A stretch of 23,458 nt of DNA. Source: an uncultured Clostridia bacterium (GTDB lineage: Bacteria; Bacillota; Clostridia; Christensenellales; Borkfalkiaceae). The position numbers and the translations under genes were made by a program. The notes under the pieces are model-generated. The model made no database searches, was not told the origin of the DNA, and saw only the letters and a program-made list of their open reading frames with translations. Shown piece after piece: positions 5,945 to 13,403 of the stretch (position 1 is its first letter; each line of letters opens with the position of its first letter). The stretch spans positions 1-23,458 of the forward strand of contig CAKQRE010000013.1 of assembly GCA_934271265.1 (NCBI GenBank). The letters are read 5' to 3'.

Positions 5945-8867
5945 CGTCGGCTCGACCACTTTGAAATGCGTGGTTTTAGACGAAAACAAGAATATACTTT
6001 ATTCCGTTTATAAAAGGCATTTATCCCGTATCCCGGAAAAAATTTCGGAGATCGCCGCCGATCTGAAAGAAAAATTCGGAAACGAAGGGTTCTCCGTCGC
6101 ATTGTCCGGTTCGGCGGGAATGGGGATCGCGGAAAAATCCGATCTGCCGTTCGTACAGGAAGTTTACGCCGAACAGATCGCCGTCAAAAACCTGCAGAAG
6201 GGAACGGACGTCGTAATCGAACTCGGCGGCGAGGACGCGAAGATCCTCTTTCTGACCGGCGGTTTCGAAATGAGGATGAACGGCACGTGCGCAGGCGGAA
6301 CGGGCGCTTTCATCGACCAGATGGCGTCCCTTCTGAAGGTGACTCCGACCGAACTGAACGAACTTGCCGAACGGGCGCAGAAGGTTTACTGCATCGCTTC
6401 CCGTTGCGGCGTATTCGCCAAGTCCGATGTGCAACCCCTTCTGAATCAGGGGGCGAGACGAGAAGACATCGCCGCAGGCATTTTCCACGCCGTCGTTTCG
6501 CAGACGGTAGCGGGGCTCGCGCAGGGGCGCGAGATCAAAGGCAACGTTCTCTATCTCGGCGGTCCGCTCACCTTCTTCCCCTATCTCAGAAAAGCCTTTG
6601 ACGAAGTTCTGAAATCAAACGGCGTTCTTCCCGCAAACTCCCTTTATTACGTTGCCCTCGGCGCGTGCTTTGCGAGCGTGGGAAAACCCCTCAACGCCGA
6701 CGAGATCACGGAAGTTTTCAACCGCAAGTCGAAAGAGATCGCTTTCCGCAACGTCGATCCCCTCTTCCGTTCGGAAGAAGAATACGAAGAATTCCGCCTT
6801 CGCCACGAAAAGGCACAGGAAGGGATCTCCAAACTTTCCGAGCCGAAAAAAGAAATGGCGCTCGGGATCGACGCCGGTTCCACTACGGTAAAACTGCTTT
6901 TATCCGACGCGGACGGCAACATTTTCCGCCCCTTTTATTCCTCCAACAACGGCAATCCCGTTCCCCTCGTAAAAAAATATCTCGAGGAGATCTATCGGGA
7001 CTATCCCGACGTGAAGATCGTCGCGTCCGCGGTAACGGGATACGGCGAGAATATGATACGAAACGCTTTCGGCGTCGATTTCGGCATCGTGGAAACGGTG
7101 GCGCATTACACCGCCGCCAAAAAATTCCGCCCGAACGTAGACTTCATTCTCGACATCGGCGGGCAGGACATCAAGTGCTTTAAAATCCGTAACGACGCGA
7201 TCGACAGTCTGTACCTGAACGAGGCTTGCTCCTCCGGATGCGGTTCTTTTTTGCAGACGTTTGCATCCGCGCTCGGCTATACGCCGGCGGAATTTGCCCG
7301 TCTCGCGCTGTTTGCCGATCACCCCGTAGATCTCGGCTCCCGCTGTACGGTATTCATGAACAGCTCGGTAAAACAGGCGCAGAAGGACGGCGCGTCGGTA
7401 GAAAACATCGCCGCGGGGCTTGCCGTCAGCGTGGTGAAAAACGCCTTATATAAGGTGATCCGTTGTTCGGACGGAAAAAACCTCGGCAAAAACGTAGTCG
7501 TTCAGGGCGGCACGTTCAAAAGCGACGCCGTACTGCGCGCTTTCGAACAGGAGATCGGCTCGAACGTCATCCGCCCCGCCCTTGCGGAGCTGATGGGAGC
7601 TTACGGCTGCGCCCTCTATGCCCTTTCGCACAGAAAAGAAACTTCTTCTCTTCTTTCGGCGGAAGAGCTGAAAACCTTCGTTCACGACGTGAAAAGCGTT
7701 ACCTGTCAGGGGTGTACCAATCACTGCAATCTCACGGTGAACAATTTCGGAAAGGGAAGAGTATTCATCGCGGGCAACCGCTGTTCCAAGGGACTGGGCA
7801 AGGCGGCGACGAAATCGGAACCCGATCTATACGAATATAAACTCTCCCTTCTTTCCTCTTATAAAAAGAACGAAAAAACGGGAAACGGCAAGACGGTCGG
7901 ATTACCCATGGCGTTGAATTTTTACGAACTTCTCCCCTTCTGGCATACTTTCTTAAGCCGCCTCGGATTCAACGTGATCGTGTCCCCTTTCTCCACGCGC
8001 GATCTGTACACAAAAGGACAGCACACCATTCCTTCGGATACCGCATGCTACCCGGCAAAGCTCGTTCACGGACATATAGAGTGGCTTCTGGAGCAAAAAC
8101 CCGATTTCATTTTCTATCCCGACATGAGTTACAATATCGACGAAGGCTTAGGTCTCAACCACTTCAACTGCCCGGTCGTCGCCTATTATCCGCAGGTGCT
8201 TAAAATGAACGTGCCGGGGCTTGACGAATCGAATTTTATCTGCGACTTTTTAAGCCTTGCCGACAAAAAGCAGTTTGCAAAGCGGGTGCGCGCGGTTTTT
8301 GCCGGGCACGGCTTGAACTTCACGGCGAAAGAGATCTCTCTCGCCGCCGCCGCGGCTTATGCCGAATACGACGGTTATCTCTCCTCGATCCGGAAAACGG
8401 CGGCAGAATACGTCGAGCGGGCGAAAAAAGAAGGGAAACCGGTCATCGTGCTTGCCGGCAGACCGTATCACGTCGATCCCGAGATCAACCACGGAATCCA
8501 CTCCCTCATCGCCGGCATGGGCGCGTACGTCGTATCGGAAGACGGATTATCGGATAAGGTTGCCCCCTTCCCCGTAAAGGTCCGCAACCAGTGGACGTAC
8601 CACGCAAGGCTTTACGCCGCGGCAAAATTCGTCGCGGAGGCTCCGTCCGATCTCGATATCGCCCTCGTTCAACTCGTTTCGTTCGGCTGCGGAGTCGACG
8701 CGATCACCACGGACGAAGTCCGTTCGATCATCGAGGACTCGGGCAAAGTTTACACGCAGATCAAAATCGACGAAATTTCCAATATGGGGGCGGTCACGAT
8801 CCGTCTCCGCAGCCTGTTCGCCGTCATGAACGACAAACACAAAGGAGAAACGAACCATGTTTCATGA
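5925..8867 (+). CDS. double BcrAD/BadFG-type acyl-CoA dehydratase activase with DUF2229 domain
   Basis: The protein has 980 residues. It contains two ASKHA-fold ATPase modules: GLDVGSTT at 5-12 with IELGGEDAK (98-106) and NGTCAGGTGAF (119-129), then GIDAGSTT at 314-321 with DIGGQDIK (410-417) and EACSSGCGSF (433-442). Activases of this family drive ATP-dependent electron transfer to a dehydratase partner through a bridging [4Fe-4S] cluster; candidate ligands are Cys122 and Cys161 in module 1 and Cys434/438/474 in module 2. A Cys group follows (CQGCTNHC at 594-601, Cys620), then a DUF2229-like domain from about 660 (DTACYPAKLVHGH) to the end. The GTG start has GAGGAGG upstream and lies inside the preceding gene. 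The COG3581 partner, fused in many relatives, is the separate upstream gene here. Confidence 0.92.
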   Translation: MKSLGLDVGSTTLKCVVLDENKNILYSVYKRHLSRIPEKISEIAADLKEKFGNEGFSVALSGSAGMGIAEKSDLPFVQEVYAEQIAVKNLQKGTDVVIELGGEDAKILFLTGGFEMRMNGTCAGGTGAFIDQMASLLKVTPTELNELAERAQKVYCIASRCGVFAKSDVQPLLNQGARREDIAAGIFHAVVSQTVAGLAQGREIKGNVLYLGGPLTFFPYLRKAFDEVLKSNGVLPANSLYYVALGACFASVGKPLNADEITEVFNRKSKEIAFRNVDPLFRSEEEYEEFRLRHEKAQEGISKLSEPKKEMALGIDAGSTTVKLLLSDADGNIFRPFYSSNNGNPVPLVKKYLEEIYRDYPDVKIVASAVTGYGENMIRNAFGVDFGIVETVAHYTAAKKFRPNVDFILDIGGQDIKCFKIRNDAIDSLYLNEACSSGCGSFLQTFASALGYTPAEFARLALFADHPVDLGSRCTVFMNSSVKQAQKDGASVENIAAGLAVSVVKNALYKVIRCSDGKNLGKNVVVQGGTFKSDAVLRAFEQEIGSNVIRPALAELMGAYGCALYALSHRKETSSLLSAEELKTFVHDVKSVTCQGCTNHCNLTVNNFGKGRVFIAGNRCSKGLGKAATKSEPDLYEYKLSLLSSYKKNEKTGNGKTVGLPMALNFYELLPFWHTFLSRLGFNVIVSPFSTRDLYTKGQHTIPSDTACYPAKLVHGHIEWLLEQKPDFIFYPDMSYNIDEGLGLNHFNCPVVAYYPQVLKMNVPGLDESNFICDFLSLADKKQFAKRVRAVFAGHGLNFTAKEISLAAAAAYAEYDGYLSSIRKTAAEYVERAKKEGKPVIVLAGRPYHVDPEINHGIHSLIAGMGAYVVSEDGLSDKVAPFPVKVRNQWTYHARLYAAAKFVAEAPSDLDIALVQLVSFGCGVDAITTDEVRSIIEDSGKVYTQIKIDEISNMGAVTIRLRSLFAVMNDKHKGETNHVS

Positions 8868-9591
8868 AGGAACCGTAGCCCTTTCCGTCGCCTTTCTCGC
8901 GCTCTTTCCGATCGCGGCGTATCTGATCGGAGGCATCAACCCCGCGATCGTCCTTTCCAACCTGATCTATCATAAAGATATCCGTACCGTCGGCAGCAAA
9001 AACCCGGGATTCACGAATTTCAAACGAGTTTTCGGCAGTAAATATGCCTGGTTCGTTTTCTTTCTCGATATCGGGAAATCCGCGCTTGTATGCGGGCTTG
9101 CGAAATGGCTGTTCGGTCGTTATTTCGGCGAAGGGCAATTCGGCGTCGCATACACGGGGCTTTTCGCCATGCTCGGACATTCTTACCCCGTATGGTATCG
9201 CTTCAAAGGCGGAAAAGGATTTCTCGTTGCCGCCGCGGCGATCTGGTTTATCGACTGGCGCGTCGCGCTGATCGCCACGGTCATCATGCTCACCCTGCTT
9301 TTCACCGTCAGATTCATGTCCCTTTCGGTGATCGTCGCGGGGTTCTCCTGCCCGATCTCCCTCGCCTGTTTCGGTTTCGAAGGAGGATGGGTAACGATGA
9401 ACGTCGCAACGTTCGCATGCGTCGTTCTCGCGGTACTTCTGATGACTTATCGCCACAAAGCGAATATCAAGCGGCTTTTCGCCGGAACGGAATCGAAATT
9501 CTCCCTCTTCTCAAAAAAAGGAAAAACAACGGAAAAGCCGGACGCAAAAACAGAAACGGAAACGCAGCCTTCCGACGAAAGCCGAAATTAA
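8857..9591 (+). CDS. plsY: glycerol-3-phosphate acyltransferase PlsY
   Basis: An integral membrane enzyme that transfers the acyl group from acyl-phosphate to glycerol-3-phosphate, the first step of phospholipid synthesis. The family motifs are recognisable: GSKNPGFTN (46-54, usually GSGNxGxTN, so Lys replaces Gly) and GHSYPVWYRFKGGKG (107-121). Several hydrophobic segments cover residues 7-200. The hydrophilic Lys/Glu/Thr-rich tail of about 40 residues is longer than usual for PlsY (normally around 200 residues). ATG follows AAAGGAG at nine bases and overlaps the activase stop by 11 bases, so it is co-translated in the same operon. The link between lipid synthesis and the activase may be incidental. 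Confidence 0.93.
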   Translation: MFHEGTVALSVAFLALFPIAAYLIGGINPAIVLSNLIYHKDIRTVGSKNPGFTNFKRVFGSKYAWFVFFLDIGKSALVCGLAKWLFGRYFGEGQFGVAYTGLFAMLGHSYPVWYRFKGGKGFLVAAAAIWFIDWRVALIATVIMLTLLFTVRFMSLSVIVAGFSCPISLACFGFEGGWVTMNVATFACVVLAVLLMTYRHKANIKRLFAGTESKFSLFSKKGKTTEKPDAKTETETQPSDESRN

Positions 9592-9606
9592 TAACAGACG
9601 AAAAAG

Positions 9607-9685
9607 AACCCTCTTGCAGCCATTGACAGGTACCTCCCGAAGTTTCCGACTTTTGGGGTACCTGTCACATTGCAAGAGGGTTTTT
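9607..9685 (+). terminator. long two-part hairpin terminator after plsY
   Basis: AACCCTCTTGCA (9607-9618) pairs with 9671-9682, and TGACAGGTACC (9624-9634) pairs perfectly with 9657-9667. A small internal loop separates them, and the apical loop carries its own CCC/GGG pairing. The 3' arm runs into TTTTTAT. It is far longer than needed for termination. Confidence 0.8.
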
Positions 9686-9787
9686 ATCTGCCGCATATTT
9701 TACAAAAATACACAACGATTTGTGTTATCTTCAACCTTTCCGACCCTCCTTTGAATCCCGGAAACCGGCGATGCCGGATACGCGGAC

Positions 9788-9822
9788 AAAAAAAGACGAC
9801 CGTAACCGAAGTTACAGCCGCC
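9788..9822 (-). terminator. intrinsic terminator of the holA-cdaA-lysC operon
   Basis: On the minus strand a 12-bp stem with three G-U pairs (9822-9811 with 9806-9795) closes a UUCG tetraloop with C-G closing pair and is followed by seven T. It sits about 90 nt past the lysC stop. It and the plsY terminator separate the two convergent operons. Nothing else is evident in 9823-9913 apart from weak AT-rich pairing. Confidence 0.8.
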
Positions 9823-9913
9823 AAAATTAAGGGGGGATTATGGGCTAATGAATGTACCCATAGTATAACAGACGATTGTGATAAGAATATGACGGCACAA
9901 TAAAATATATTTC

Positions 9914-11167
9914 TTATTCCGAAAAGCCGTTGCCTGAAAGAATTTGATAACACGCCTTTTCCGCGGCGTCGGCATTATCCTCCGCAACGCAGATCGTCAG
10001 CCCGTGTTTTCCGAGCCTTTCCGAGAGAACGCAAACATTGTTTTTTTCGATAAAATGGGAAATTTTACCTCCAAGCTCTCTCGAAGGGACAAAGAGTAAC
10101 CGCACGGGAGAAATGATTTCCGCGCCGGACGCGCCGAAATCGGAGAACAAATCCGCCGCGCCTACGCCGCGCGCCTTTCCAATCAATTCCGCTTCGTCCT
10201 CCAGGAATGAGAAAGAATAAAAATCCGCTTGTTTTCCCGAGATTTCCGCGCATTTTTTCAGAAAAATTCTCCCTTTTCCCGGTGTGCGCAATCTTACAAA
10301 AAAACAGTCCGGAAGAAACGCCGCCGCACGACAGTCGGATTTGCACTCCTCTTTCACGGTCGTTCCGATCGCTTTTCGAAAAGTATTCTCCACGCGCACG
10401 GAGATCCCCGTGCCGACAAGGGGAAGTACGCTGTCCGGGTGCAAAACTCCCGCGCCGAACTCGCCGAGCCTCCGCGCGTTGTCAAAGGAGATCTCGGGCA
10501 GAACGGATGCAGACGGATTGCGTTTGGGGTCGCTGTCGTAAAACCCGTCGACGTCGGTAAAATTATAATATACGTCTGCCCGCAACGCCCGCGCGACGAC
10601 CGCCCCCGTGTAATCGCTCCCTCCGCGGGAAAACGTTTTGATTCTGCCGTCCGCGTCCGCGCCGTAAAACCCGCCGATCACAAACCTTCCCTTTTCCCGA
10701 TACAGTTCGCGGATCAGAAGTTCGGAAAGTTCGGGATCGAATGCTCCTTCCGTCCCGAACCGCATAACGTCGGCTGCTTCCGCACGGGCGTAACCGACGT
10801 AAGCGGCAAATAGCGCTGACCAGACGGCTTCCCCGCGCGAAATCAAAAAATCGAGCGTAGGCTGACAAGCAAACCCGCGCTCGATTTCTCCGAGTATTTT
10901 CATACAATCGATATTCAGTTTCAGTTTTTCCGTAACGTCCGCCGCCCGCCCGATGAAGGGCATCAGGCTTTTCCGCAAGTCTTTGCCACGCGAAACCTCC
11001 CCGTATGCCGCGATCAGCATATCTGTGATCTTCGGCTCGCGCCCTCGCGCTCCGCCCGCGGACACGACGATCGCTTCCGCCCGATTTATCTCCCGTAGCC
11101 GCATGGCTGCCGTCGCCATTTCTTCCGCAGAAGCAAGCGACGAGCCGCCGAATTTCGCCACGATCAT
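9914..11167 (-). CDS. lysC: aspartate kinase
   Basis: Phosphorylates aspartate, the entry step to lysine, threonine, methionine and diaminopimelate. The kinase domain shows KFGGSSLAS near the N-terminus, KITDMLI, GGFYGAD and FSRGGSDYTGA, all typical of clostridial aspartokinases. The C-terminal 130 residues correspond to the ACT-type regulatory region, less clearly conserved. The length (417 residues) is in the normal monofunctional range. I chose ATG at 11167, whose A is also the last base of the upstream small gene's TGA; the TTG one codon earlier is an alternative. No ribosome binding site of its own is seen, so translation is probably coupled to the small gene. It is last in the operon. 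Confidence 0.93.
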   Translation of the reverse strand: MIVAKFGGSSLASAEEMATAAMRLREINRAEAIVVSAGGARGREPKITDMLIAAYGEVSRGKDLRKSLMPFIGRAADVTEKLKLNIDCMKILGEIERGFACQPTLDFLISRGEAVWSALFAAYVGYARAEAADVMRFGTEGAFDPELSELLIRELYREKGRFVIGGFYGADADGRIKTFSRGGSDYTGAVVARALRADVYYNFTDVDGFYDSDPKRNPSASVLPEISFDNARRLGEFGAGVLHPDSVLPLVGTGISVRVENTFRKAIGTTVKEECKSDCRAAAFLPDCFFVRLRTPGKGRIFLKKCAEISGKQADFYSFSFLEDEAELIGKARGVGAADLFSDFGASGAEIISPVRLLFVPSRELGGKISHFIEKNNVCVLSERLGKHGLTICVAEDNADAAEKACYQILSGNGFSE

Positions 11168-11277
11168 CAATATTTCATGACTACGTATACGAATACGGCA
11201 AGCACGGCGGCGACGATCACGGTGAAGATCACTTTTCCCGCGCCCGGTTTTCTTTTTTCGTTCGTTTCGTTTTTCAT
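11167..11277 (-). CDS. small single-pass membrane protein (36 residues), unknown
   Basis: Reading from ATG at 11277 gives a 36-residue protein: a charged, Lys-rich N-terminus (MKNETNEKRKPGAGK) followed by one hydrophobic helix (about 16-33, VIFTVIVAAVLAVFVYVV) and KY at the end. The positive N-terminus suggests N-in topology. A strong GGAGGT lies eight bases before the ATG. Its stop codon overlaps the lysC start in TGATG. It lies 34 bases after cdaA. The combination of ideal ribosome binding site, coherent membrane helix and stop/start overlap is strong evidence that it is translated. I know of no family for it. It may simply couple translation of lysC, or act on CdaA in the membrane; both are guesses. 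Confidence 0.8.
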   Translation of the reverse strand: MKNETNEKRKPGAGKVIFTVIVAAVLAVFVYVVMKY

Positions 11278-11311
11278 TGCTCGTTACCTCCGATTTTCTC
11301 CGTAAAACGAA

Positions 11312-12142
11312 TTACTGTTTTTCTCCGAGAAGATCCTGCCAGTAATATTCCTTCAAGGTCTGGCGAAGCATTTCGGAATCGGCATAACGCTTGATCTTTC
11401 CGCCCTGCGCGATCGAAATGATCCCCGTTTCCTCGGAAACGATAAGAGAAGTCACGTTGATGGTTTCCGTAATGCCGATACCCGCGCGATGCCGCGTTCC
11501 GAGATCCTGCGGCAAATTGATCTCCTGCGAAAGGGGAAGGAAACACCCCGCCGCCTGAATACGGGATCCGTTAATAACCATCGCCCCGTCGTGAAGAGGG
11601 GTTTTCGGGAAGAAGATACTTTCGATCAGAGCGGACGAAATATCCGAATCGATCACCACGCCGCTGTCGATCACCGTTTTGGGCAGGTTGCCGTTTCCGA
11701 GAATGATCAGGGCGCCCACGTCGTTTTTGGACATATTCTGCAAAGCCTTCACGATCTCGTCGATGCAACCGTTCACGTTGGGGTCTCCCGCCACGCCTTT
11801 CTCCACGTGTCTGATCTCCAACCCTTTTTTATTGCCGATATCCCAGATATCCCGCTTGATCTCCGTGGCAAACAGTACGACGACCGCCAGAACAAACAGC
11901 AACGGGATCAGAATATATATCACTCCGGGCGTTTCGTCCGTTTTCAGCATCATGAAGATGATACCCGTAAAAAGCACATACGCGATAAACACGATCACAA
12001 GCCCGCCCGCGTTGTTTTTCTCCATCACGCTAAGCGCGTACAGAATGATCAGAAACAATACGGCGATCGTCAGTACGGCTTGCACCGGCGACGACGTAAA
12101 CGCCGCGCTCGCCTTCTCCGCGAAGGTTCTAAAACTATTCAT
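11312..12142 (-). CDS. cdaA: membrane diadenylate cyclase CdaA
   Basis: Makes cyclic di-AMP from two ATP. Starting at ATG 12142 the protein is 276 residues, the usual CdaA length. Three N-terminal membrane helices lie at about 20-40, 47-66 and 74-93. The DAC domain contains the catalytic DGA (PLHDGAMVI, 185-187) and RHR (GTRHRAG, 217-219) motifs. The start is set by AAGGAG seven bases upstream; a longer frame to 12214 lacks a ribosome binding site. In most Firmicutes cdaA is followed by the regulator cdaR (ybbR) and glmM. Here neither is in the window; a small membrane protein and lysC follow instead, and holA precedes. Confidence 0.95.
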   Translation of the reverse strand: MNSFRTFAEKASAAFTSSPVQAVLTIAVLFLIILYALSVMEKNNAGGLVIVFIAYVLFTGIIFMMLKTDETPGVIYILIPLLFVLAVVVLFATEIKRDIWDIGNKKGLEIRHVEKGVAGDPNVNGCIDEIVKALQNMSKNDVGALIILGNGNLPKTVIDSGVVIDSDISSALIESIFFPKTPLHDGAMVINGSRIQAAGCFLPLSQEINLPQDLGTRHRAGIGITETINVTSLIVSEETGIISIAQGGKIKRYADSEMLRQTLKEYYWQDLLGEKQ

Positions 12143-12246
12143 ACGATTTCTCCTTAATAACATATGCGCCGCCCCGGAAAAATAGCATCGACGCAAAGCG
12201 TTTTCCTTTTTCATTCGCCGGCTTTCCGACGAATCGACCGATCCGG

Positions 12247-12276
12247 ATGCCAGGCAAGAATAATACGAACCCTGCC
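12247..12276 (+). repeat. short palindromic dispersed repeat, copy 2 (partial)
   Basis: ATGCCAGGCAAGAATAATAC continues into GAACCCTGCC, matching the 5' arm and loop of the copy at 407. It lies in the 137-base gap between holA and cdaA and ends four bases short of the holA stop codon. Confidence 0.6.
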
Positions 12277-12279
12277 CGA

Positions 12280-13242
12280 TCAGCCGATCAGAATTTCGAA
12301 AATACCGTTCCAGATCGCACTGTCTGCCGAAACCTCGCCGCTTTTGAACTTCGCGTCGTATCCGGCAAGTTTATCTACCACCGATTTCAGCCTTTTGGGG
12401 GAAAACCGCGCAGCCTGTTCGCGTGATTTCTTCACCGCGAACTCTTTCACTTTAAGATATCCCGCAAGTTCCGCGTTCGTCGCTTTTGAAACAGAAACGT
12501 AAAGCATCCTTCTGAAATAATGGTATAACGAAGCGAAAAGTTTCTGTCCGTCTCCCTCTTCGAGCATTCCGGCGAACGCCGCGTATGCCTTTTCGTATCT
12601 GCGAAAGGCGATAAAATCGACGGCTTCGAAAATGCCGTATTCCGTCTCTTTCGCGCAGAGCAAAGAAACGTCTTCCGCGACGATCGTTCCGCCGTTCCCG
12701 GCGTAGGCGATCAGTTTTTCCGTTTCGCCCGCGATACGGGTCATATCCGACTGACAATAATCGATCAGAAGCCCGATCGCACGATCATCGAAAGATACGC
12801 CGTCTTTCCCGGCGCGCGCGCGGATCCATCCGGCAAGCAGGGAGATCTCCCCCTTTGTGCAATCTACCACCGTAACGTTGCTCTGTTTCGCGATCCCCTC
12901 GCACGGAGAGGAATCCGCGATCAGAAACACGGTCGTATCGCACGGGGAAGAAAAATAAGAAGCCAGTTTCTTCAGATCCTGCGCAAGCGGATAATACTCT
13001 TTTACGAGAACCACCCTTTTCTCGCTCATGAAGGGATAACTCAAAAGAGCGGAAACAAGTTTCTCCGTCTCTCCTTTTATCTCTTTTCCGTCAAACCGCG
13101 TAAGGTTGAGATCGGGCTGAGCAAGACAGGCGTTACAGATCAGCGCGATCGAACGCTCGATAAAAAAAGAGTCTTCCCCCGTGATCAGATAAATCGGTTT
13201 AACGCCTTCGGCAAGGCTTTTTTTCAATTCTCTGAACTTCAT
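12280..13242 (-). CDS. holA: DNA polymerase III subunit delta
   Basis: The clamp-loader delta subunit, 320 residues from ATG 13242, close to the family norm. The N-terminal segment GVKPIYLITGEDSFFIERSI is the standard HolA opening (nucleotide-binding-like fold without a working Walker A). ARAGKDGVSFDDRAIGLLI, then DMTRIAGETEKLIAY, and the C-terminal collar-domain pattern (LFASLYHYFRRML) follow in order. AAGGGAGG lies just upstream of the ATG; the extra 21 codons upstream of it include promoter-proximal repeat DNA and are not credible. It is the first gene of the operon holA-cdaA-small gene-lysC. holA is often followed by rpsT in other bacteria; not so here. Confidence 0.94.
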   Translation of the reverse strand: MKFRELKKSLAEGVKPIYLITGEDSFFIERSIALICNACLAQPDLNLTRFDGKEIKGETEKLVSALLSYPFMSEKRVVLVKEYYPLAQDLKKLASYFSSPCDTTVFLIADSSPCEGIAKQSNVTVVDCTKGEISLLAGWIRARAGKDGVSFDDRAIGLLIDYCQSDMTRIAGETEKLIAYAGNGGTIVAEDVSLLCAKETEYGIFEAVDFIAFRRYEKAYAAFAGMLEEGDGQKLFASLYHYFRRMLYVSVSKATNAELAGYLKVKEFAVKKSREQAARFSPKRLKSVVDKLAGYDAKFKSGEVSADSAIWNGIFEILIG

Positions 13243-13269
13243 GCTCCTCCCTTTCGCGGCGCGAAACCG

Positions 13270-13294
13270 ATGCCGGACAAGAATAATACGGCAT
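13270..13294 (+). repeat. short palindromic dispersed repeat, copy 3 (in holA leader)
   Basis: ATGCCG (13270-13275) and CGGCAT (13289-13294) flank ACAAGAATAATA. The arms are perfect and the loop is shortened compared with copy 1. It lies between the holA promoter and its ribosome binding site, so it is transcribed as part of the leader. Confidence 0.6.
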
Positions 13295-13316
13295 AGCATA
13301 CGCAACTGACGGATTT

Positions 13317-13345
13317 ATTTTATCATTTCCGCCCGAAAAAAGCAA
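13317..13345 (-). promoter_or_regulatory. promoter of the holA-cdaA-lysC operon
   Basis: On the minus strand TTGCTT (13345-13340), 17-nt spacer, TAAAAT (13322-13317). Same hexamers as the tyrS promoter. The predicted leader is about 68 nt. Confidence 0.7.
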
Positions 13346-13403
13346 GAGAAAGAAATGCATTTCCCTAAAAAAGGTTCTTTGCGACACCCCGCTCGATCGG
13401 TCT

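Noticed and set aside
9684..9953. 89-codon minus-strand frame after lysC
   Set aside because: It overlaps the lysC end, runs through the lysC terminator and has no ribosome binding site.
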